In this document: one piece after another, positions 6,606-12,854 of the stretch
Layout: each line of letters opens with the position of its first letter
Numbering within the stretch: the first letter of the stretch is position 1
Notes under the pieces: model-generated
Told to the model about the DNA's origin: nothing
Databases searched by the model: none
Seen by the model: only the letters and a program-made list of their open reading frames with translations
Translations under genes and position numbers: made by a program
NCBI RefSeq assembly: GCF_937877005.1
Contig: NZ_CALEFV010000207.1
Span: forward strand, 1 to 34,559
DNA length: 34,559 nucleotides
Direction: 5' to 3'
Origin: an uncultured Fibrobacter sp.
GTDB lineage: Bacteria > Fibrobacterota > Fibrobacteria > Fibrobacterales > Fibrobacteraceae

Positions 6606-7226
6606 ATGCTGCGAATTACCCTAATACTGCTATTCTGCGCCGGATGGGCTTATTCCCAAAGGGTTCTGCACGTATCCACCATTCCTGGGTACGCCGACAT
6701 CTATGTTGAGGAACTTCGCCCCGACCACACGCAAGAACCGCACCACACCTCCCCTGCCTTCATCCCCATCAACGAAGATAATTCTCTTGACGGGGTTATC
6801 CTCATATCATTATTCTCGCCAGGTTTTGCCGACACGACCATCCAGGTCAAGCTTTCCGACAGGGATACGTCCTACTTGATCGTTTCGCTGCGACCCATCG
6901 ACAGCGAGATCCTCCTTGACAAGCAGCAATCCAAGCTATCTAAGCGCAGCCGAAGAACCTTCGGTAAAAAGCTCATGCTCTCTTCTATCGTCCCATTCGG
7001 ATTCGGCCTTGCCGCAGGCGCATTCACTTACTACAACATCCATCGGGCCGACGAGAAGCGAAATTTGCTTAAGGAATCCCTCATCTATTCAGATGACCAT
7101 GTTCAGCAGATGCAGCGTGATTTCGAGGATTACCGTCAAAACGCCCAAAGAGGCAAGACCGCAACTGTGACCAGTTTCATTATCGGTGCATCACTTCTTT
7201 CTATCGGTTTCATTTTATCATTCTAG
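6606..7226 (+). CDS. Small PEGA-like exported protein with C-terminal membrane hairpin
   Basis: The start at 6606 gives a clean Sec signal peptide (LRITLILLFCAGWAYS, probable cleavage before QR). ATG 6594 would add four residues and lacks a ribosome-binding site. The product is 206 aa. Residues ~18-100 look like a PEGA-type beta domain (STIPGYADIYVEEL, then SPGFADTTIQVKL), a fold often found in envelope proteins. Basic residues (SKRSRRTFGKK) precede a hydrophobic helix at ~120-142, a charged ~40-residue loop and a second helix near the C-terminus. This hairpin matches the end of the next protein, so the two are paralogs. It is fifth-to-last of the envelope cluster and one base after the third lipoprotein. 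Confidence 0.8.
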   Translation: MLRITLILLFCAGWAYSQRVLHVSTIPGYADIYVEELRPDHTQEPHHTSPAFIPINEDNSLDGVILISLFSPGFADTTIQVKLSDRDTSYLIVSLRPIDSEILLDKQQSKLSKRSRRTFGKKLMLSSIVPFGFGLAAGAFTYYNIHRADEKRNLLKESLIYSDDHVQQMQRDFEDYRQNAQRGKTATVTSFIIGASLLSIGFILSF

Positions 7227-7232
7227 GTCGCC

Positions 7233-8825
7233 ATGAAAATCTTCAAGTTCTTTACGATACTCGTTTTCGCAACGGCGCTCCATGCAGCGGATGTACCCGG
7301 GATTCGCGCTACCGTCGAACTCGTCAACGGGACAACGCAGACCGCACAATTTCTCGGAATCGCCAACGATACCGTGAGTCTCGGGGGTTCCATCCAAGGC
7401 AAGTTCACCATCGTGCGCATCGCCAAGGATCGCTTCAAAAGTATCGTCGACGAACAAGGCAACAACCTACTCCTTGTGGCACCGGCCCTTTCCGATTCAA
7501 CCGCAGCGTTTTCCGATACAACTATGGCACCGAATTCCGCTATCGAACAGGATTCGACTATCGCATCGGACACTACGGGTAGCGACTCGCTTGCACAGCA
7601 GCAACCAGTCACCCCCGCCACAATTCCCAATGTCGAAGGAAAGCATGTTCTCGTTGCACTGGAAAGGCGATCTTCCGATTCCGTTCTTGCCCACCTACTG
7701 AACAACCTAAGCAGCCGCATGCTGCAGGAAACAGGAACTCCCGTCATCACGCTACAGCGTTCCGATTTCGGCGACTGCAGCGAAGCCCTGTGCATCAAGG
7801 ATACGCTAAAAAGCCACGGAGCCGCGACAGCCTACATCGGAAGAATCACGGCCGCAAGGACTCCGGATTCCGTATCCGTCCAGATGACCCGCTACATATT
7901 GGGCGACTCAACGCAGGACAGTTCCTACATCGCACAGATTAACTTGTCTGCACTCCAGGCCCTGAATGACGCCATGTCCAAGGATAAGTTCCGCAACTTT
8001 ATAGCCCAGCTCCACGGCGAACCCTTGATCCGCACAGCAAAAAGGGCGAGCTACATCCACGTAGAGACCAACCCCGAGGGAGCAAGCATCACTTACGACG
8101 ACGGTCAGGAAATCTGTCGCAGTCCATGTACATTCGCGACACAGGATACCGGCAAGGTCATCCTATACGCATATTGGAGCGTAGAGCGTCAGCTATGGGG
8201 TGCGCGCCATTCGATTATTCCCATTCCGTCCGACACGGCAAAGATATCCCTGAAGCTCAAGAAGGTTCGTCCCGAGCTCCGCGTTTCAACGACTCCCGAA
8301 GGGGCTGAAATTTTTGCCGGTTCGGTTCCGCTCACCAAGCATTCCGAAGCCATCGGGCAAACGCCAGGCCGTTATCCCATTTTTGAGCCGGGCATTTCAA
8401 CGGTGCAGATACGCAAGCAAGGGTTCCGCGACACGACAGTGACCGTGTTTGTCCCCCCGACCGAACTCACCGACATCGACATCGAACTACAACCTATATC
8501 GTCTGTAACCGAGCAGCAGGCCCAGGACCAATGGTACCGAGAAAGGAAAAAGAACTTTATCGGAAAAACCCTGATGGGGGCATCGGTCGCGCCCATCCTG
8601 ATTGGGGCTCTATTCACCTATCTCGCCTCCTGCGACTACGACGACGCCAAGAAAATCAAGGACGACCTAAACCGCCCGGCAACGGCCAACGGGGACCATT
8701 TTCAGGAAAAAATCGACGAAAATCATGATCTCGTCCATAAAGGCGACCGCAAAATGATTATCGGCGGATCCCTTATCGGAGCGGGAATCCTCGTCTTTGG
8801 AATCGGATTCGCCCTAAACTTCTAA
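7233..8825 (+). CDS. Large exported protein with two PEGA domains and C-terminal membrane hairpin
   Basis: The 530-aa product has a signal peptide (cleavage near LHAAD). An SH3-like strand-rich domain follows at ~22-85. A Ser/Thr/Asp-rich linker spans ~85-125. A domain at ~130-260 begins VEGKHVLVAL and contains two Cys in DCSEALCIKDTLKSHGA. That pattern resembles the ec-d-aC--eiG--lga motif of CsgG/FlgO-like envelope proteins. Two PEGA domains follow (~268-345 with HVETNPEGASITYDDG, and ~350-425 with RVSTTPEGAEIF and IRKQGFRDTTV). The C-terminus holds two hydrophobic helices around a charged loop, as in the preceding protein. It is the last gene of the tight operon, 6 nt after its neighbour. 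It may link the membrane to the lipoproteins; that is inference. Confidence 0.85.
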   Translation: MKIFKFFTILVFATALHAADVPGIRATVELVNGTTQTAQFLGIANDTVSLGGSIQGKFTIVRIAKDRFKSIVDEQGNNLLLVAPALSDSTAAFSDTTMAPNSAIEQDSTIASDTTGSDSLAQQQPVTPATIPNVEGKHVLVALERRSSDSVLAHLLNNLSSRMLQETGTPVITLQRSDFGDCSEALCIKDTLKSHGAATAYIGRITAARTPDSVSVQMTRYILGDSTQDSSYIAQINLSALQALNDAMSKDKFRNFIAQLHGEPLIRTAKRASYIHVETNPEGASITYDDGQEICRSPCTFATQDTGKVILYAYWSVERQLWGARHSIIPIPSDTAKISLKLKKVRPELRVSTTPEGAEIFAGSVPLTKHSEAIGQTPGRYPIFEPGISTVQIRKQGFRDTTVTVFVPPTELTDIDIELQPISSVTEQQAQDQWYRERKKNFIGKTLMGASVAPILIGALFTYLASCDYDDAKKIKDDLNRPATANGDHFQEKIDENHDLVHKGDRKMIIGGSLIGAGILVFGIGFALNF

Positions 8826-8893
8826 AAAAACTTTAAAATGCCCCAAAAACGCCCTAAATTTTTCACCTAATTTTTTTCCGGTTCAATAAAAAC

Positions 8894-8901
8894 TAAATTT
8901 A
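8894..8901 (+). promoter_or_regulatory. TAnnTTTR-type promoter core, 5 nt before ATG 8907
   Basis: TAAATTTA is followed by CGACG and the ATG. No Shine-Dalgarno is present. The AT-rich gap from 8826 to 8893 contains no gene. Position relative to the start matches three other genes here. Confidence 0.45.
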
Positions 8902-8906
8902 CGACG

Positions 8907-10538
8907 ATGCGTAAACTGTTTGCCCTTTTGTCTTTAATTGTAGCCACGGCCTACGCCGCCGACTTCGAGCGGTCCAACTGGCGTAGCCAGATATATTTGC
9001 AAGCCGAACCGGCCTTTCTGAACTTCGAAGCCGACAGCTCCACGACCCTCCTAGACAAAGGAGTCGATGCGGAAGTCCTGACGGTTCCCCTTTCTCTTGG
9101 CGTTCTCTGGTCCCCCCTGATCACCCCGTTCTGGAAAGCGGACATTCCCTTTACCCTCTGGCTGGGTATCGAAGTCAACTCCATCCAGTTCGGCACCATC
9201 GAAGATAGTCCCAAGTACCATTACAAGGAAGAGGGCAAGATACTTACGGGACCGCACGATGACGAAACACTATCCTTCCTGATGTATGCGCCGTCCGTTC
9301 TCGCCGGTTTCTCGTTCAACCTCGTCGGAGACCTCGATCTTCGGGTTCTCGGCGGATTTGGATTCCATTTCTTCTCGTTCTATGACGAATACGGCGGCAA
9401 CACCGAACAGTATTCCGACTACGTGAATACGGCTTTCGTTTCCGGAGCACTTGAATACCGCATCACGGAACTGTTCCAGGACGTCGATCTCAAGGTGGGA
9501 GTCAACGTGCGCAAGGAATTCCTGCCTTACGAAAACATCAAGGCACGCAAGCACGACAACAACGCGGTTCCTTCCCCCTATTCCAGCCTGACTTTCGACA
9601 AGATTTCCTACAAGCTGCCCGTTCGCATCGGTATAGAGCTTTCGCTTGACTTTGGCCGTGAAAGCCGCCGTGACCGCCGCATGCGCTACGCCCTGCATGA
9701 CCGCGACGACGTGCTACGCAAGTATAGCGAAGTCAAGGACACGCTTAGCGACTGGGACTGCATGGCCATCGAACGCGATTACCGATTCTACCTCGATGAC
9801 GAAGGCAAGCTCCCTGACATGAGCGAAGCCTACACGCGTACGCAGTTCGCCGACGTTCTCGAAAGCTTCCTTGCATTCTGCCACCCGGCAGACCTCGCCA
9901 CAAAGGAACAGCTCTACGCTACCCTCGACAGCGGCAAGGTCCAGATCAAGGAATACCAGGTTCGCCAGGAAGACTCCCGTTTCGACCAAGTCATGGCGAG
10001 CAACGATCCCGAAATGCTTGAAATGTTCCTGCAATACTATCCTGATTCGCCGCGCAGGCCCGAAGTCGAGGCCAAGCTTCGCTCGCTCAGCGAATACGAC
10101 AAGTTCCGCGTCATTCAGGCACAGAATACCTTCAAGGCCTACCTCACCTACCTGAACGACAATCCGAACGGAGCCTTCCGCGACGAAGCCGAAGCTGGAA
10201 TCTTCGAGCTCGTCAAGTCCGGAAACCGTCTCAAGGATTACGAGATTTACCTGAAGCGTTTCCCGAACGGCAGATATGTCGAGGAAGCCAAGGCCGCACT
10301 CAAGAAGGCCAACGAGGAAAGTTCCATTATCGAATACCAGACCGGAGAATCCTACAGCGAACCGGCACCGCAAGCCGAGGGAACCTCCGTAGCCGAAGAA
10401 TCCTCCGCCGTCGAAGACGATGCCGACGACGAAGAGGAAGAAGTCAAGCCGGCCAAAAAGAGCAAGAACAAGAAGGCCGCGAAAAAGTCGAAGAAGGCTT
10501 CCAAGAAAAGCAATAAGAAAGGCAAGAAGAAAAAGTAA
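8907..10538 (+). CDS. Outer-membrane-barrel-like protein with TPR-like region and Lys-rich tail
   Basis: The 543-aa protein starts with a signal peptide (cleavage after ATAYA). Residues ~20-260 alternate hydrophobic and polar positions in many short strands, with aromatic-rich segments such as LRVLGGFGFHFFSFYDEYGG. That fits an outer-membrane beta-barrel. Residues ~265-460 are helical, with repeats of the form FLQYYPDSP, YLNDNPNGAFRDEAEA and YLKRFPNGRYVEEAKAAL, typical of TPR-like or YbgF/BamD-like helices. A Glu/Asp-rich stretch (DDADDEEEEV) follows. The last 30 residues contain 18 lysines. It has its own promoter but sits directly after the lipoprotein/PEGA operon, so a shared envelope role is likely. 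The basic tail could bind peptidoglycan, lipopolysaccharide or another acidic polymer. No OmpA-type domain was seen. Confidence 0.8.
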   Translation: MRKLFALLSLIVATAYAADFERSNWRSQIYLQAEPAFLNFEADSSTTLLDKGVDAEVLTVPLSLGVLWSPLITPFWKADIPFTLWLGIEVNSIQFGTIEDSPKYHYKEEGKILTGPHDDETLSFLMYAPSVLAGFSFNLVGDLDLRVLGGFGFHFFSFYDEYGGNTEQYSDYVNTAFVSGALEYRITELFQDVDLKVGVNVRKEFLPYENIKARKHDNNAVPSPYSSLTFDKISYKLPVRIGIELSLDFGRESRRDRRMRYALHDRDDVLRKYSEVKDTLSDWDCMAIERDYRFYLDDEGKLPDMSEAYTRTQFADVLESFLAFCHPADLATKEQLYATLDSGKVQIKEYQVRQEDSRFDQVMASNDPEMLEMFLQYYPDSPRRPEVEAKLRSLSEYDKFRVIQAQNTFKAYLTYLNDNPNGAFRDEAEAGIFELVKSGNRLKDYEIYLKRFPNGRYVEEAKAALKKANEESSIIEYQTGESYSEPAPQAEGTSVAEESSAVEDDADDEEEEVKPAKKSKNKKAAKKSKKASKKSNKKGKKKK

Positions 10539-10564
10539 TCGAAGCTAGGACTAGTTACGTTTTC

Positions 10565-10592
10565 GCCCCCGCATTGCGGGGGCTTTCCTTTT
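10565..10592 (+). terminator. Rho-independent terminator after the barrel protein
   Basis: GCCCCCGC (10565-10572), loop ATT, GCGGGGGC (10576-10583), then TTTCCTTTTTT. It lies 26 nt after the stop at 10538 and before the dedA promoter. Confidence 0.85.
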
Positions 10593-10615
10593 TTCGGGAG
10601 CAGACGCAAACTTTC

Positions 10616-10623
10616 TATATTTG
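10616..10623 (+). promoter_or_regulatory. TATATTTG promoter core of dedA-type gene, 5 nt before ATG
   Basis: This is a perfect TAnnTTTG box, followed by ACCTC and ATG 10629. It lies between the terminator and the gene, so it must serve dedA. The absence of a leader or Shine-Dalgarno points to a leaderless message. Confidence 0.6.
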
Positions 10624-10628
10624 ACCTC

Positions 10629-11357
10629 ATGAACAAAAAAATCCTCGCACTCGCCCTGATTAGCTTGTTTGCAACGGCCGCATTCGCAGATGCCACCGCC
10701 GCCGACAGCATCAGCGGAGCCGCTCAGGCAGCAAAGTCAACAGGCATATACACCCAGATTATCGACTGGTACAACGCACACCTGAACTATTGGTCCATTG
10801 CACTCCTGATGGCAATCGAAAGTTCGTTCATCCCGTTCCCGTCGGAACTGGTGGTCCCCCCAGCCGCCTACAAGGCATTGCAGCCAGGTTCCAACCTCAG
10901 TATCGTACTGATCGTAGTGGCCGCAAGCATGGGCGCCCTCGTTGGCGCATACATCAACTACTTCCTGGCCAAGTTCCTCGGTCGTCCCATCATCTATAAG
11001 TTTGCAGACAGCCGCCTCGGACACTTCCTGCTGCTAGACACGCAGAAACTCGAAAAGGCCGAGAACTACTTCCGCGAGCATGGAGCCATTTCCACTTTCG
11101 TGGGTCGCCTCATTACCGTGATCCGCCAGCTGATTTCCATACCGGCGGGCATCGCGAACATGAAGCTTTTGCCCTTTACGCTATACACGTTCCTGGGCGC
11201 CACCATCTGGAACTGCGTCCTTGCAGGACTTGGCTACCTCGCCCACGGCCAGAAGGACATCATCGAGAAATACAACTCCGAGCTCGCCATTGCGCTTCTT
11301 GCCTTTGGAGTACTCTTTATCGGCTACATGGTCTGGAACGCAGTCAAGAAGAAATAA
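10629..11357 (+). CDS. DedA/VTT-family integral membrane protein
   Basis: The 242-aa protein has a cleavable-looking signal peptide (to AFADA), then the DedA fold. The re-entrant motif AIESSFIPFPSELVVPPAA carries the conserved acidic and Pro residues. The second motif, FVGRLITVIRQLISIPAG, followed by IANM, carries the membrane-embedded arginines of the family. Additional transmembrane helices lie near residues 90-115, 175-195 and 215-238. DedA proteins are inner-membrane transporters; some recycle undecaprenyl phosphate for cell-wall and O-antigen synthesis. Which substrate this one moves cannot be read from the sequence. A cleavable signal peptide is unusual for the family. The gene is monocistronic, flanked by terminators on both sides. 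Confidence 0.9.
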   Translation: MNKKILALALISLFATAAFADATAADSISGAAQAAKSTGIYTQIIDWYNAHLNYWSIALLMAIESSFIPFPSELVVPPAAYKALQPGSNLSIVLIVVAASMGALVGAYINYFLAKFLGRPIIYKFADSRLGHFLLLDTQKLEKAENYFREHGAISTFVGRLITVIRQLISIPAGIANMKLLPFTLYTFLGATIWNCVLAGLGYLAHGQKDIIEKYNSELAIALLAFGVLFIGYMVWNAVKKK

Positions 11358-11381
11358 GCGCACTCAAGTTAATTCATCCAA

Positions 11382-11408
11382 AAGCAAGCCTCGCGGCTTG
11401 CTTTTTTT
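11382..11408 (+). terminator. Rho-independent terminator after dedA-type gene
   Basis: AAGCAAGCC (11382-11390), loop TCGC, GGCTTGCTT (11395-11403), followed by five more T. It lies 25 nt after the stop at 11357. Confidence 0.88.
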
Positions 11409-11420
11409 ATTATATTGGGT

Positions 11421-11609
11421 CTAGTAGATTCGATTAATCCTCCTGACAGCGTATTCGATCCGGGGAGGTTGTTTTACTATCTGCTTGAGGTCGTCGCCCT
11501 TTCCGAAATTGACAAAGTCGGAAATCGCGATAGTTGCCCTGTGGGGAACCGGCCCCATGGCTATCAACGTAGAGCACCGTCTGTACAGCCAGACGTAAAC
11601 ACAAGTCAT
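11421..11609 (-). pseudogene. Possible gene remnant in the dedA-rpn gap
   Basis: A 62-codon minus-strand frame ends at 11421. It begins at ATG 11609 with no ribosome-binding site. Its last ~45 codons (from MGPVPHRATIAISDF to RRINRIY) use codons like the neighbouring genes, which suggests former coding sequence. The frame extends further upstream but is then rich in Cys, Leu and Arg without domain character. I recognise no family. It may be the 3' end of a gene whose 5' part was lost when the rpn gene arrived, or chance. The rest of 11404-11730 holds two inverted repeats and nothing else I can name. Confidence 0.2.
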
Positions 11610-11625
11610 TTCACTGGTTTGTAGG

Positions 11626-11645
11626 CGATTGTTTTGGGACAATCG
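11626..11645. repeat. Inverted repeat CGATTGT-N6-ACAATCG upstream of the Rpn gene
   Basis: Perfect 7-bp arms surround TTTGGG, and GTAGG flanks the left side with GTAGGT on the right. It may be an operator or a small hairpin in the untranslated region of the nuclease gene. No T-run follows it, so it is not a terminator. Confidence 0.4.
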
Positions 11646-11703
11646 TAGGTGCTCTAATACATCGTCCAATCCTCTCGCCTGCAAGCTGCAACCATCAAAC
11701 ATT

Positions 11704-11722
11704 TTTGCCGATATACGGCAAA
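11704..11722 (+). promoter_or_regulatory. Hairpin touching the ribosome-binding site of the Rpn gene
   Basis: TTTGCCG (11704-11710), loop ATATA, CGGCAAA (11716-11722). The right arm ends in the AAAGGA ribosome-binding site (11720-11725), which precedes ATG 11731 by 5 nt. Folding of the mRNA could limit translation of the nuclease. Confidence 0.45.
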
Positions 11723-11730
11723 GGAATCTT

Positions 11731-12780
11731 ATGAACAAAAAACAGTACGCAAGCATGCTCAAGGATATCTGCGAAACACACAAAAACGGCGGTGATGTTC
11801 ACGCCTGTATTGCGAAATATAAAGGGCTCTACAAATACGCCTATATCTACAATGACGCTATCATCAAGCTACTTCTCGGCACGCCAGAGAACGAGACGAT
11901 TACGGTGGACTTTCTAAATGCGGCACTTCACCTTTATGGTAGCGACTGCATCGAGCATGTTTCTTTTGAAAATTCGGAACGACCTGGGGCATTTATCAAG
12001 ACAACTACTTCGGATATCGTGGCAAAGGATCAGCACTTGGACCGCATCGTACTCGAAGTTCAGCATATAGAGGACGAAGCCTTCAACGATCGTCTGGTAT
12101 TTTACGCAGCTAAGCATACGGTCGCAAATCTCGTTCATGGCCAGGGATACACTCTCAGAAGTCTGAACCTTATCAGCCTGCAGATGTTCAATGGTTTTCC
12201 AGAATCTCGCAACTATTTGCATACAATCCGTCTTAAGAATCAAGACAACGAGGAATTTTTCAAGAAGCAGACGATTACATTGGTAGAAGTTCCCAAGTTC
12301 CTGGAGAAGGGCTACGAGAACGACAACAGTCGCCTTGCGCAGTGGCTCCGCGTATTCGAAGGTCTAAACAACGAGCATCCCGTACCCGTTCCGGAGGATT
12401 CACAGTTTGCACTCTTGCAGAAGAAAGCCGAATTGAGTAAATTTACGGAAGAATTTCTTGTCAGCGAGGCTATGAAGATGAGCGACCGTGAATACGAACT
12501 CTATGTGGAAAAGAAACATGCCCGCGCCGAGGGTCTTGAAGAAGGACGCGCTGAAGGTAGAGCTGAAGGTAGAGCTGAAGGTAGAGCTGAAGGACGCGCT
12601 GAAGGCAGAGCTGAGGGCAGAGCCGAAGGTAGAGCCGAAGGACGGACTGAAGGCGCTGATGCCAAGGCGCGAGAAATGGCCACGGAAATGCTTAAAGAAG
12701 GGGACTCCGTAGAAAAGGTCGTCCGTATTTCAAAGCTTTCCGAGGCGGAAGTCCTCGCCATCAAGGAAGGACTTGCCTAA
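11731..12780 (+). CDS. Rpn-family PD-(D/E)XK nuclease / putative transposase
   Basis: The 349-aa protein starts at ATG 11731, set by AAAGGA 5 nt upstream. Its N-terminal region begins the Rpn fold (YKYAYIYNDAIIKLLLG). The catalytic PD-(D/E)XK core is visible as SDIVAKD (Asp95) and VLEVQH (Glu109, Gln111), followed by RLVFYAAKHT. Rpn proteins are DNA endonucleases linked to recombination and, in Enterobacteria, to phage defence with an antitoxin translated from inside the gene. Residues ~272-307 are nine G-R-A-E repeats, followed by a small C-terminal helical domain (EMLKEGDSVEKVVRISKLS). Possible internal starts lie just before the repeats (ATG 12472 or 12478) and at ATG 12676 after AAGG. The gene sits alone between terminators, as expected for a mobile or accessory gene. 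Confidence 0.85.
   Translation: MNKKQYASMLKDICETHKNGGDVHACIAKYKGLYKYAYIYNDAIIKLLLGTPENETITVDFLNAALHLYGSDCIEHVSFENSERPGAFIKTTTSDIVAKDQHLDRIVLEVQHIEDEAFNDRLVFYAAKHTVANLVHGQGYTLRSLNLISLQMFNGFPESRNYLHTIRLKNQDNEEFFKKQTITLVEVPKFLEKGYENDNSRLAQWLRVFEGLNNEHPVPVPEDSQFALLQKKAELSKFTEEFLVSEAMKMSDREYELYVEKKHARAEGLEEGRAEGRAEGRAEGRAEGRAEGRAEGRAEGRAEGRTEGADAKAREMATEMLKEGDSVEKVVRISKLSEAEVLAIKEGLA
12544..12651 (+). repeat. Nine tandem 12-bp units inside the Rpn gene
   Basis: Each unit has the form GGN-(CGN/AGA)-GCN-GAR and encodes G-R-A-E; the last encodes G-R-T-E. Unit variants such as GGTAGAGCTGAA (three in a row) and GGACGCGCTGAA alternate. Because 12 is divisible by three, gain or loss of units keeps the frame and only changes linker length. 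Confidence 0.95.
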
Positions 12781-12806
12781 TAGCCCCTCTCACATGAACC
12801 TATAAA

Positions 12807-12834
12807 AGAAAAGCTCCCCGAAGGGAGCTTTTCT
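12807..12834. terminator. Bidirectional terminator between convergent Rpn and lipoprotein genes
   Basis: AGAAAAGCTCCC (12807-12818), loop CGAA, and the exact complement (12823-12834). T-rich tails are present on both strands, stronger on the minus strand, so it can stop transcription from either side. Confidence 0.85.
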
Positions 12835-12854
12835 GAAAATCTAGCAGTTTTCCA

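Noticed and set aside
12544..12651. CRISPR array as explanation of the repeats
   Set aside because: Units are contiguous 12-mers without spacers and lie inside a gene.
12488..12712. An alternative frame through the Rpn repeats giving a KVELK-rich peptide
   Set aside because: A 12-bp repeat is open in several frames. Only the main frame joins the nuclease core and the C-terminal domain.
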